From positions 71,697,296 through 71,761,295 of the forward strand of contig CM053142.1 in assembly GCA_028571685.1 (NCBI GenBank): 64,000 nucleotides of DNA. Direction: 5' to 3'. The first letter of the stretch is position 1. Every line of letters begins with the position of its first letter. Of this stretch, positions 47,011 through 56,766 are shown piece by piece. The notes beneath the pieces were generated by a model. That model did no database searches. It was given only the letters and a program-made list of their open reading frames with translations, and was not told where the DNA came from. Made by a program: the position numbers and the translations under genes. The stretch is from Heterohyrax brucei (taxonomy: Eukaryota > Chordata > Mammalia > Hyracoidea > Procaviidae).

Positions 47011-47697
47011 AGACTGAGGTGCTGAATCCTGATGCAAAGGGACTTTCATTATTTAAATAGGTCCAGGCACTGCTGCATATCAAAGAGATCTTCCCCTTCA
47101 GTGAAATTCAGGTCCAGGGTCAAATTAAAGGCACAGCACTTTAGATCTTGTACATATGTCAAGATCAACGGTTTGCACAAGTGCAGGATACTGCACCAAA
47201 ATTCGAATCACAGTGAGGGCCACAGCTGTGGTGGTGTAAAATCACAATTAGAAACTGAGGTGTGGTGGCTATGAAATGAGGGGAAACCACAGTAGAGCAG
47301 GGGGGAAGGCTGGTGGGGGCTTCATTACTGGTATAAAGGTAGCTACACAGAGCAATAGAGTAGACTTTAAAGTCCATAAATTAATAAAATCATTTATCCA
47401 ACATTATCCTGGGTTTTATCATTATGTAAGTTATGTTTGGATGCTGTTGCAAACCTCAGCATTTTTGGAACCCAGATTAGTACTGGTCAAATGTACGCTT
47501 TAATATTATGCTCCTCATGACTATGTCTGGATTAGAACTTCCACATTTCTACCATTAAAATCAGAATTCAAGGTATTAGCTCTGAAGAATCACATAAGGT
47601 TCTGCTGAATGTTGCTTCAGTGAAATTTGGAAAGTGATTCTGCATTACTGAGTTTCAACTTATGAGTAGAGAAATTTTGGTCAGTCTATTTTAGGCA
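47011..47697. other. Nothing recognised
   Basis: Mixed sequence with a short GC-richer part near 47200-47330; no gene or repeat recognised. Confidence 0.4.
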
Positions 47698-47854
47698 AAT
47701 AAATCCCTTGTGACCAAATGGATTCTAACTTACAGCAACCCTATGGGACTAAGTAGAGCCACCTCATAGAGTTTCTGAGGAGCACTTGGTGAATCTGAAC
47801 AGCTGATCTTTTAGTAAGTGGCTGTAGCTCTTAATCCTGTACCACGAGGGTTTC
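47698..47854 (-). mobile_element. AfroSINE, minus strand
   Basis: Left tail complement CTAACTTACAGCAACCCTAT, right head complement CCTGTACCACGAGGGTTTCC. Confidence 0.85.
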
Positions 47855-48097
47855 CTTTTAAGCAGAGGCACTGATATTACAGAGCCAGGAAGGTTACTGG
47901 GATGTTACATAAAATTGAAGAACAATTACAGATTTCTGGTCTTCAGAAGTGCTATCCTCTGCTTCTGTTAAATTGCTGGCATGAAAACTAAATTTTACAT
48001 ACAAACATGGTTTACTACATTATTTTCTTTATCTTTTAGCTTAGTTTCTGTGTGAATAGAGAACCAAACCTAACAGATTGGCTTTTTCATTACTATT

Positions 48098-48296
48098 GCT
48101 GTTGGTAGAAGCTGCCAGATAGATTTCAACTCATAGAATTCCCATGTGGCAGAGTAGAATTGCCCTATAGGGTTTTCTTGTCTATAATTTACGCAGAAAC
48201 ACATCGTCAGCTCTTTCTCTGGAGCTACTGGGTAAATTTGAACCACCAATTTTTCCCATTAGCAGCCAAGCTCTTAACTGTGCCAGCAGGGCTCCT
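48098..48296 (-). mobile_element. AfroSINE-related copy, minus strand, longer subtype
   Basis: Contains the extra middle typical of the longer subtype (TAGGGTTTTCTTGTCTATAA, CTCTTTCTCTGGAGCTACTG) and ends AACTGTGCCAGCAGGGCTCC. Confidence 0.85.
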
Positions 48297-48567
48297 TGCA
48301 GTTACTACTGCGATTATTAATTTGAGATGAACAAAATAAAGTATTAAGACATTTTCAAATTATCACTAATTATGTAAGTTGCACACATGGATTGAATCCT
48401 TTTTTAATTCTCTCACATTTAAAGTTACAAAATATCACCCAAGCAGTGTCCCTATTTTTTTAAGGAAGTTATTGACATTCCCAGCAAGTGTTTTGCTTTT
48501 TGTATTTGTGAAAATTTGCCTAATTCAGTGAAGATGGACAAATTGACTAAATTTAAAAAAAAAAAAA

Positions 48568-48765
48568 GCGCTGCCACTGAGTAGATTCCAACTCATGGTG
48601 AGGCTATAGGACAGAGCAGAACTGCTCCACAGCATTTCCAAGGCTTTAATTTTATGGAGGCACACTGCCACAACTTTCTCTTGCTGAGTACCTGGGTGGG
48701 CTTTGAACAGTCAACCTTTTGGTTAGCAGCAGAGCTCTTAATTACTCTGCCACCAGGGCTCCTTA
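48568..48765 (-). mobile_element. AfroSINE-related copy, minus strand, longer subtype
   Basis: CTGCCACTGAGTAGATTCCA on the left, GGAGGCACACTGCCACAACT in the middle, ATTACTCTGCCACCAGGGCT on the right. Preceded by an A run. Confidence 0.87.
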
Positions 48766-49385
48766 AATAACCCACTACAAATTACCTGAGTTAAATGACA
48801 GTGCAAATTAATTTGGAAAAAATTCAAACATGGAATATTATTCCCATGATAAAAAAAAAAAAGAAGTGCTAGAGGACTCGAGAATCAAGGAACTAGAACA
48901 TTGATTCATAACTTTGACATATTAGTAAACAAATCCAACAAGAATTTGGACATTTTTACTAAACTAATGTAATCCACGTTTACTCAGTTTGGGAACATTT
49001 GAGAGCTTGAATTAAAAACAATAAATAGTAGCTACATTTTTTGTTTTGTCCTTGGTTTTGTTCTAGCAAGCCAGTCACAGTTATTTTTGCTGTAACATTT
49101 GGCTTTTACTGAGAGAAAATCTCCCAGCCCCTTTCCTTTCTCTGGTTATGTGGCAAGTTGTTAAAAGTAGAACAAATACCCAGAATATCAAACAAAAAAA
49201 ACTCGAAGTTCCTTCAATCAAAATGTCAGCATTGTCCTGCTATTGCCCCCTGCCAGCACAGCCTGAGAAATCCTCTCTGGTCCTCCTTCAAAACAAGAAA
49301 TCACCTGCACAAAAATGACCGTCCCCCCTGTTTTCCCAGGAGAAATGCTGTACCTCTGATTTGAACAGCATCACAGCGTCTGCCT
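48766..49385. other. Nothing recognised
   Basis: No gene or named repeat. GC content rises toward the poly(C) run. Confidence 0.4.
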
Positions 49386-49412
49386 CCCCCCCCCCCCCCC
49401 CCCCCCCCCCCC
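49386..49412. repeat. Poly(C) run, C27
   Basis: Twenty-seven consecutive C bases, G on the other strand. Such runs can form i-motif or G-quadruplex structures and are prone to slippage and assembly error, so the exact length is uncertain. Confidence 0.9.
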
Positions 49413-49826
49413 GCGCTGGAAGTGGCAGACAATCCGTCTAGGTATGGCAGGTTTTGACAAAGAAAAGAATTTCAGAAAGTCCCTGACCTGCCACCTATTG
49501 GAATTAGGATGAACTTCACTTATAACCCTTGTTTTTTTTGTATTGTTTTTCTTTTTTGTACATCTTATCATCACTAATATGTACAACATAGAATATTAAA
49601 ATAGCTGCAAGTTCATATGTAATTTTTACAGTCCCCAAAGATCTGATTTATAAAGATAGTAATAATGAAAGACAATAATGATGAAAACTAAAAAAGAAAT
49701 ATTCACTGATTTCTGAGAGAGTCATTAGAATGGAGCTCCACCGTAAGTCACCGACACCAATATTTTGGCACGAAAATGGAGTTTTCCTTTTTCAGCTCCC
49801 TACTCCCTACCTCCTACTCTGTATGT

Positions 49827-49973
49827 TTAAATCCATCACCGTCGAGTCAATTCTTACTCATACTGACTCAGCAGGACAGAGTAGAACTACTGCATCGGGT
49901 TTCCAAGGAGCAGCTGGCAGATTCGAACTACTGACTTTTTGGTTAGCAGCTGAGCTCTTAACTACTATGTTAG
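49827..49973 (-). mobile_element. AfroSINE, minus strand
   Basis: AAATCCATCACCGTCGAGTC at the left, GGTTAGCAGCTGAGCTCTTA then ACTACTATG at the right. Confidence 0.87.
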
Positions 49974-50140
49974 GATATTTCAAAGACCGTGCCAGTCCAA
50001 CACTGTTTCTCAAAGTTAAGACTTTTAAACTAACTCTACTCCTGCTCCCTCAGTATGTGTTCTTAACTATTTTATAGGATGACTTTGTCTCAGAGTATTT
50101 GGTTGATGGATAATGATGATCATAGTATCATGAAACCAAT

Positions 50141-50323
50141 CGAGATAACCTGGTGGTACAGTGATTAGAGTACTCAACTACTAACTGAAATTTGGTGGGT
50201 TGAATCCAACAGCCAATGGGAGAAAGATGTGGCTGTCTGATTTCAAAAAGACCACAGCCTTGGAAACCTTATGTCCTATATGGTCGTTCTGAGTTTGAAC
50301 CAACTAGATGGCAATGGTTTTTA
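50141..50323 (+). mobile_element. AfroSINE, plus strand, longer subtype
   Basis: GATAACCTGGTGGTACAGTG head, GGGAGAAAGATGTGGCTGTC middle (the longer subtype), tail GAACCAACTAGATGGCAATG. Confidence 0.87.
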
Positions 50324-50412
50324 ATGAGAACATATCCGTGCATATACAAACGAGGCAAATAGGGAAAGTGAGGAAGCATGCATGTCTTTCTGCATGCCAG
50401 ATCCCATGAAAA

Positions 50413-50623
50413 CTAAAAGTAACATCCTGTGTTCATTTCACCCCTACTCAAATTAGAATCTCAGGCCTGCCTAAGACCCTTCCACTTCTCCAAATTGAAC
50501 GCACCTAGGTTTATGACAGGAAAACCCTGGTGGTGTAGTGGTTAAGTACTGTGGCTATTAGCCAAAAGGTCACCAGTTCACATTTCCAGGAAGTCCTTGG
50601 AAACCCTGTGGGACAGTTCTCCT
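50413..50623 (+). repeat. Inverted duplication, arm 1
   Basis: About 211 bp whose reverse complement is found at 51221-51412. It includes about 107 bp of non-SINE sequence (CTAAAAGTAACATCCTGTGT to TAGGTTTATGACAGG) plus the first 100 bp of the AfroSINE at 50521. Identity to the other arm is roughly 96% apart from one 18-19 bp gap. Confidence 0.9.
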
Positions 50624-50692
50624 CTGTTCTAGAGAGTCTCTATGAGTTGGCATTGACTCGACATTGAATTAATGGCAATAGGTTTGGCTTAG
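50521..50692 (+). mobile_element. AfroSINE, plus strand, full length
   Basis: AAAACCCTGGTGGTGTAGTG head, TTCACATTTCCAGGAAGTCC middle, tail ATGAGTTGGCATTGACTCGA. Its first 100 bp are part of the inverted duplication. Confidence 0.92.
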
Positions 50693-50753
50693 GTTTCTGG
50701 TTGAGCTATCAAAGAGTCTGACAGTTGTCTTGAGATTTCTCCTCTCCTCAAGG

Positions 50754-50890
50754 AGAAAACCCTGGTGGCGTACTGCTTAGGTGCTACAACTGCTAGCCAT
50801 GTGCTCCTTGGAAACTCTGTGGGGCATTTCTACTCTGTCTATAGAGTTGCTACGAGCCAGAATCAACTCAACAAAAGTGGATTTTTTTTT
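50754..50890 (+). mobile_element. AfroSINE, plus strand, internally shortened
   Basis: AAAACCCTGGTGGCGTACTG head, GTGCTCCTTGGAAACTCTGT middle, tail GCTACGAGCCAGAATCAACT and a T run. The part with the anticodon-like arm is missing. Confidence 0.87.
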
Positions 50891-50924
50891 TCTTCTCAAA
50901 GAAACTGGGAGCCTCACATCTCAT

Positions 50925-51022
50925 TAAACCCACTGCCGTGAAGTAGGATCCTGACTCACAGCAACCCTAGAGGTCAGAGTAGAGCTGCCTCACAGAAAGG
51001 AGCAGCCTGGCAGTTAGGGGAA
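50925..51022 (-). mobile_element. AfroSINE, minus strand, truncated
   Basis: ACCCACTGCCGTGAAGTAGG then CAGAGTAGAGCTGCCTCACA; the tRNA-like half is lost. Confidence 0.75.
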
Positions 51023-51125
51023 AAAGGTTTGATAGGTACAACACTTGTCCAGTGTGGAGAGTAAGGTAGCTCACATCCAAAAGGCTGCTGTTGGGCCTCA
51101 TTTTTGCATCTTCCAATGATACTTC

Positions 51126-51218
51126 TGCTAACCAAAACGTCAGCAGTTCAAATCCTCCAGGTGCTCTTTGGAAATTCTGTGAGGCAGCTCTACTCTGACC
51201 TCTAGGGTTGCTGTCCCT
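51126..51218 (+). mobile_element. AfroSINE fragment, plus strand
   Basis: GCTAACCAAAACGTCAGCAG, AATCCTCCAGGTGCTCTTTG, ending CTCTAGGGTTGCTGTCCCTC. It joins the inverted-duplication arm directly, so the arm may have landed inside this SINE. Confidence 0.75.
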
Positions 51219-51220
51219 CT

Positions 51221-51412
51221 AGGAGAACTGTCCCACAGGGTTTCCAAGGACTGCCTGGATTTTGGCTAACAGCCACAGTACTTAACCACTACACCACCAT
51301 GGTTTCCTGTCGTAAACCTAGGTGTGTTCAATTTAGAGAAGTGGAAGAGTCTTAGGCAGGCCTGAGATTCTAATTTGAGTAGGGGTGAAATGAACACAGG
51401 ATGTTACTTTTA
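51221..51412 (-). repeat. Inverted duplication, arm 2
   Basis: Reverse complement of 50413-50623. Bases 51221-51307 are a partial minus-strand AfroSINE; 51308-51412 is the non-SINE part (CGTAAACCTAGGTGTGTTCA to GGATGTTACTTTTA). The spacer between the arms is 597 bp. Confidence 0.9.
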
Positions 51413-51869
51413 GGTGTGTTGCCCTTGGATCTGATGAAGACATGCTCGAATTTGGTGGCTGAGATGCTGAAAGGTGAGGGCAGAGCAATGCGCCTGAGTC
51501 GGCAGAATGCTGCGGGACTGAAATCCCACCAGCCCCTGACAAGTGCCCCTCCTGGGCTCCTGCTTACCTTCTACTTGTGTTCCCTCACTCAGGTAGAGTA
51601 GTCCGGAACAGAGGCCTTAGTCCACGCAGCACCAAGGGCAGCGTGGGGTCTGGTAAGTGTTAAGATCATTCTTGCTAATGCCCGAGGTCTCTGCTTATCT
51701 CTGGGCCGGGTCCACAGCTCTGTAGGGCCTCCACCATTGGGGAAAATTTTAGAGTCCAAAAACATCTAGGAAACATGAAGATAAGCTCCACCATCACCAT
51801 TTATCACAAACCGGGTACCTCCTAGGGAATTGTTACTCACAACAGCTCCCTGTGCTTCTAGGTGGAGCT
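51413..51869. other. GC-richer stretch, not assigned
   Basis: More GC-rich and less repeat-like than its surroundings, with short open frames on both strands (for example 51333-51542 minus). No domain or convincing splice-site pair was found. It could be part of an RTE 5' end or unique sequence. Confidence 0.35.
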
Positions 51870-52678
51870 GTGCTCAGCAGGGTTTTTGATGGCTGTGATC
51901 TTTCAGAAGCAGAGTGGAAACTGAAAAGAAGCAAATAGAATTGAATTGGCACTGATTTGCCAGCTGCATAATACCTGTCTGGTTCTATGTTTATTGCCCC
52001 CATGCACCCGTCAGTTTGTTGTGTTGTGGGGGCTTGTATGCTGTTATGATACCAGAAGCGATGTCGCCAGTAGTCAGATACCAGCAGTCGAATTTTCAGA
52101 TTCAGGCAAACTAGAAAGAGGGACCTCACAGTCTACTTCTGAAAAAATTAGTAAGTGAAAATCTTACGACTAACAGCAGAATGTTGTCTGACATAGCGTT
52201 GAAAGTGAGCCCCCCAGGTTGGAAGGCACTCAAAATATGGCTGGGGAAGAGCTGCCTCCCCGAAGTAGGGTCAACCTTAATGCCATAGATGGAGTCAAAC
52301 TTCCAGAATCTTCATTTGCTGATGTAACACAACTCAAAATGAGAACAGCTGCAAACATCTATTCACAATGGGAACGTGGAATGTGGGAAGGAAAATTGTA
52401 GGCAAAATTAGAGACAAAATTTGAGGCAAGGATGGCGAGACTTCATTTGATGTACTTAGGACATGTTATTGGAGGGACTAATGTCCCTGAAAAAGGACAT
52501 TATGCTTGGCAAAGTAGAGGGTCAACAAAAGAGAGGAAGAATCTCAGGAGATGGATTGCCACGGTGGCTACAACCATGGACTCAAGCACAACAACAACTT
52601 TGAGTCCGACACAGTGTTTTGCTCCATTGTGTGCAGGGTATCTATAAGTTGAAACCAACTCATTGCCGCCTAAAAATA
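51870..52678 (+). mobile_element. Internally deleted RTE element
   Basis: The RTE 5' region (to the endonuclease start at about 52380, GGGAACGTGGAATGTGGGAA) is joined at about 52425 directly to the RTE C-terminal/3' region (AAGGATGGCGAGACTTCATT). About 2.4 kb with the whole endonuclease and reverse transcriptase is missing. The 3' end reads CTATAAGTTGAAACCAACTC with a short AAT-rich tail. Non-autonomous in principle. Confidence 0.82.
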
Positions 52679-53398
52679 ATAGCAGCATTTATCGTGATGT
52701 CTTTAAAGGTGCACAATGGGTAATTCTTCCTCAAAACTGATTGAGACTTTTAGGCTCTGATAAATAATATTTACAGTTCTCACTGTGGCTCATTCAACTG
52801 TAACGGACTTTTTGCCTGGCTATTCGCTCTTGCAGATGTTGTAGTCATCAGCCTTTACACACAGTCTCCAACTTACAACATATTTGAATTACAATGAAAC
52901 ACATGACCATCTGTTCTGGTTTCTTGTATGTCTTATCATTAGTAACATGCACTACATACAATATTGCATCTGTAATTTGCTGATGTTGTCCTCAGATATT
53001 CACTCGAAGACATTCGGTTTTATGATTGACTCTTCAAAGCACTGCTATATAGGAAGTTACAGAAACGAACACACAAAAAAGATAAGTCAACTTCAGAAGC
53101 AACTTACAGGAAAGTTTTGAATCAGAGCCCCATCACAAGTCAAGGACTACCTGTGTGTCATCACTACCAATAGAATGACTTTTTCTTATGTGTTTCTAAT
53201 AAAAGTAATGGAAATATGCCCCTCTAACCCAACAGAGTGAGTCATTCAGCTTTAATTTGAGAATAAGAACATAAACTCACGGCTGTCAGGCTTCAAACCT
53301 CTGTTGTCTAAAACACCAGGCTATATCAATTTCTATTAATAGGAACACTTCTGCAGAATTGAAAGCCAAGATATATTTTGAGAACAGTAAGGACAGAT
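52679..53398. other. Nothing recognised
   Basis: Includes a 78-codon frame (52884-53120) without known features. The phrase at 52915-52965 loosely resembles 49545-49590, so an unnamed old repeat is possible. Confidence 0.4.
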
Positions 53399-53510
53399 AG
53401 GAAACCCTGGTAGTTCAAATCTGCTGGGTGGTCCCTGGAAACTCCACAAGGTAGCTCTACTTCAACCTCTGGGGTTGCTATGAGTCAGACTCAATGGAAG
53501 ACCTTTTTTT
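53399..53510 (+). mobile_element. AfroSINE, plus strand, internally deleted
   Basis: GGAAACCCTGGTAGTTCAAA shows the head joined straight to the middle; tail GGTTGCTATGAGTCAGACTC then a T run. Confidence 0.82.
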
Positions 53511-53551
53511 TTTTTTTCTCTTTCTTTTTTTTTTTTTCCTGAGGGCAGATA

Positions 53552-53920
53552 AGGAGACCTGATGACACAATGGTTAAACACTCACCCGCTAACTCAAAGA
53601 TTGGCAGCTAAATCCACAAGCTACTGTGAGGCCCAAAGATGTGCCAATCCACTTCTTTAAAGACGAATCCAAACCAAACCCCTTGCTGCTGAGATGATTC
53701 TCTCTTATAGTGACCCTTTAAGACAGAGCAAAACTGCCCTGTAAGGTTTCCAAGGAACACCTGGTGGATTTGAACAGCTGACCTTTTGGTTAGCACTTAA
53801 CCACTGTGTCACTAGGGTTTCTCCCTAAATATTACAGCCTTGGAAATACTGTGGTGCAGTTGTACTCTGTCCTATAGGGTAGTTGTGAATTGGAATTGAC
53901 TGGGCAGTGAAGGGGTTTGT
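53552..53920 (+). mobile_element. AfroSINE, plus strand, split by another SINE
   Basis: First part 53552-53664 (GAGACCTGATGACACAATGG to CACTTCTTTAAAGAC); second part from 53823 (TAAATATTACAGCCTTGG to GGGCAGTGAAGGGGTTTG). The two parts join perfectly as the longer subtype (TAAAGA-TTACAGCC) once the inner SINE is removed. Confidence 0.87.
53665..53822 (-). mobile_element. AfroSINE, minus strand, nested inside another AfroSINE
   Basis: Starts AATCCAAACCAAACCCCTTG and ends CCACTGTGTCACTAGGGTTT. Because it interrupts the plus-strand copy it must be the younger of the two. Confidence 0.88.
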
Positions 53921-54106
53921 TATCTACTTTGAAAGCTTTTATCTTCCATCTTCCGTCAGTGTTATTCTTGCCATGTTTACCCTGAAGTAAGCAATATTAA
54001 CAACTTGTCTGTCACATTGTTCTCCATGTGCATACAAACTCATGCAAGCATAATTACGCATAAACTGATGGTCAGTATGTAGCCTCCAGTACATATCATC
54101 AACACT

Positions 54107-54264
54107 GTTGCTGTTAGGTGCTGTCAAGTTGGTTCTGACTCATAGCAATATTGTGGGACAGAGTAGAACTGTTTCGTAGAGTTTCCAAAGAGCAGCTGGT
54201 GCATTTGAACGACCAGCCTTCTGGTTAGCAGCCGACTTCTTAACCACTATGCCAATAGGGCTCC
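54107..54264 (-). mobile_element. AfroSINE, minus strand
   Basis: GCTGTCAAGTTGGTTCTGAC at the left, CTTAACCACTATGCCAATAG then GGCTCC at the right. Confidence 0.88.
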
Positions 54265-54399
54265 AGATGATAATCACTGGGTCCAGATTGTCTGTAGCTT
54301 GAACATAAACTGTACAATATGTCTGTTATTGCTCTTAATTTCTCTCAAGTTAAAGACTTATCTATGCTCTCTTTAAGACTATGGAAAAGCAAGTAATCA

Positions 54400-54815
54400 T
54401 AATCTAAAAACCATAAAAGAAAACCAGAGGAACCCACCTTGTGAACTTACATGAAAGCCAGACCATCTCCTGGCCCAAAACACCAAGTAGAAGATATCAA
54501 CACATCTGGGGTGTGACCATTTTGACTACCTAAAGAAGTTTAACTTTCTACAAATTCCTAGGACTCATCAGTCCTTATCCCCTTCTATAAAAACCTTCAG
54601 CTACTCTCCATTTTGAAGAGATAGACTTTGTAGGAATGTGTCCCTTCCAGAAGACTGACTTTGGAGGAATCTGTCTCCTCTGTGCCCTTGTATAAAACAT
54701 CTTGCTTCTCACCTGATCCCTGCCTCAAAGATTGGCTGTTTGTGGCAGGTGACATAATCACTGCTTAGGTTTGCTGTAACAACAGTGTCGGCTCCATGTA
54801 ATTCTCACCAAAGAG
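54400..54815 (+). mobile_element. LTR-like block with TATA and polyadenylation signals
   Basis: Contains CCCCTTCTATAAAAACC (TATA-like, about 54579-54596) and later CCTTGTATAAAACATCTTGC, then TTGGCTGTTTGTGGCAGGTG, in the order seen in class I endogenous retrovirus LTRs. No retroviral coding sequence flanks it, so it would be a solo LTR. The termini are not clear and the family is not identified. Confidence 0.4.
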
Positions 54816-55569
54816 CGTATCTAGTTCATATATTTTCTTAATTTACAATAGTTGAGTATTTAATGACATGATACCCCTGCACCAACATTCAACTCACTTT
54901 GATGTCCTCAGTTCAGGGACTCTCAATCTTTACTGGGCAGTAGAGCCACTTGGGAGTTTTAAAACTTTTCAATAAACACTTCACATCCTTGATCATTTAA
55001 TCAGACCCTCAAGAGGATGGAGAAATCCAGGAATTCGTGTTTCTTAAAAACTTTTCTAGACTTATTTCACTCTGTAGCCAGGTTGAGAATCATTTCCATT
55101 GTTTGAATTTCATATCCTGGCCATCCTAATATTTTTCTTATAAGGGGGTGCGTTGCTGGCCAAGGTTACAGCAATCCAAAGCTAAAAATTTTAACTGCTC
55201 TCCTAATTCTGACCTGACTTGACCTGCACAAGATACATTACTTTTGTCAACACTGAGGACAATGTTTGAGGATGGGTCCTGTCCTTTTGCCTCTGTGCCT
55301 ATAGCTCAGGAGGGTGATATTAATGTCATTTACCCAAACATAGCTAGTACTCAGGCTGGGATGGTAAGAGGTGCCTGCAGGGACTGTGAAATGTATAAAT
55401 TCTCTGGCCTTATACCCCATCATTCTGATTCTGTAGATCTGAGATGTGACTGTGGAATCTATACTTTTAACAAAGTATTTGGGTATATCTTATATAAAAA
55501 GCCAGGTTTGGAAACTGTATAACTACTCATTGAAGAAAGAACAGTTTTCCAAAATTAATATAAAATATG
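54816..55569. other. Nothing recognised
   Basis: A 92-codon open frame at 55244-55522 shows no domain, splice context or repeat match. Confidence 0.4.
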
Positions 55570-55730
55570 GCCATCCCCCTATGGACAGAATGGAAGTGTC
55601 CCATAGAGTTTCCAAAGCTTAAATCTTTGTGGAAGTTGGTGTTTTCTGCCATGGAGCAGGTGGTGAGTTCAAACTGTTGACCTTTCAGTTAGCAGCCCAA
55701 GTGCTTAACCATTGGATTAATGAGGACTCT
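55570..55730 (-). mobile_element. AfroSINE-related copy, minus strand, longer subtype
   Basis: GTCCCATAGAGTTTCCAAAG, CTTAAATCTTTGTGGAAGTT (extra middle), GTTAGCAGCCCAAGTGCTTA. Confidence 0.83.
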
Positions 55731-55965
55731 TTTTACTTTTACTGTAAGCATGAGAGAGAAAGAAAATGAGAGATCAAAATTCTTGGGAAAATGGCATGTC
55801 TGTATGACACACATTCTGATATGTCTACTTAACGTATCTGACAAGCTGTGAGAAAGCAACAAGGCATTAAGTGTTCTGGAAGACCCTTGGACATGCTTGT
55901 TCACTGCACATGCTACTGAAGATAACCTGATGTAGGCAGCGGAAAAAGGCCTATGAGCTGTGCCA

Positions 55966-56133
55966 AGCCAAACCAAACTCACTGCCATCGAGTTGACTCT
56001 GACTCACAGGGAAACCTTGGTGGTGTAGTGGTTAAGTGCTATGGCTGCTAACCAGGTCATTAGTTCACATCTGCCAAGGGCTCCTTGGAACCCTATGGAG
56101 AAGTTCTACTCGGTCTACAGGGTCACTGTTGGT
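55966..56133. mobile_element. Two AfroSINE pieces back to back
   Basis: 55966-56010 is a minus-strand tail (CAAACTCACTGCCATCGAGT); 56011-56133 is a plus-strand copy (GAAACCTTGGTGGTGTAGTG to CGGTCTACAGGGTCACTGT). The plus copy probably inserted into the minus one, whose remainder was not found. Confidence 0.78.
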
Positions 56134-56218
56134 GTGAGAAGTAGGCCTAATCAAAATCAAAAGTCACTCTGTGGTTGGAAACAGAAATTTTATTTCAGTG
56201 GGTGTGAAGGTCAATGTG

Positions 56219-56766
56219 CAGGTTTGACAATTAAGTCCACAAACTTAGTTGTTCTAAACGCTGCATACCTCATTGCTGGACATCACTGCTGTCATCTTTG
56301 AGTACTTCCCTTGGCAGGCTATGCACTGATGCCAGCACCTAGTCTATCCCTCAAAGCAATTTTGAAACTCTTTATGGAATGGCCACAGTGAATGGTGGAA
56401 AGGTGGCAAGTTCATGAAGTTAATCGTATAGTTGTGAGGGAGTTTTTAGCCAGTAAACAAATAACTGTATTGGAACAGCCTCCCTACTCACCTAATCTGG
56501 CCCCCAATGACTTTTTTCTTTACCCAAAGATAAAGGAAATATTGAAAACATTTTGATGACCTTCAGGACATCAAGGTCATACGACGAGAGCTCTGGTGGC
56601 CATTCCTGAAAAAGAGTTCCACAATTGCTTTCAAGGGTTGACTAGGTGCTGGCATTAGTGCACAATTTCCCAAGAGGAGTACTTCAAAGGTGACTGTAGT
56701 GATATTCAGCAGTGAGGTATCTAGCACTTTTCCTAGGATGAGTTCGTGAACTTAACTGGCAGTCTT
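56219..56766. mobile_element. Rearranged mariner-derived element, copy 2 (palindromic form)
   Basis: The left arm (56219-56393) is the minus strand of the mariner 3' end, starting with the inverted repeat GTTTGACAATTAAGTCCACA. The right arm (56408-56766) is plus strand: transposase C-terminal text whose translation reads VREFLASKQITVLEQPPYSP then LAPNDFFLYPKIK, down to the other inverted repeat GTTCGTGAACTTAACTGGCA. 'YSPDLAP.D' just after the last catalytic region is a mariner hallmark. Both ends are therefore 3'-type termini, and all of the 5' half is missing. It matches the copy at 3199-3655 across the internal junction. Confidence 0.85.

Noticed and set aside
51413..51869. GC-richer segment considered as an exon (GGTAAGTG near 51650 looks like a donor)
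   Set aside because: No matching acceptor with an open frame and no recognisable protein; left unassigned.
55244..55522. 92-codon frame reading MSTLRTMFEDGSCP, considered as a gene
   Set aside because: No family resemblance, no promoter or splice context, and surrounded by repeats.
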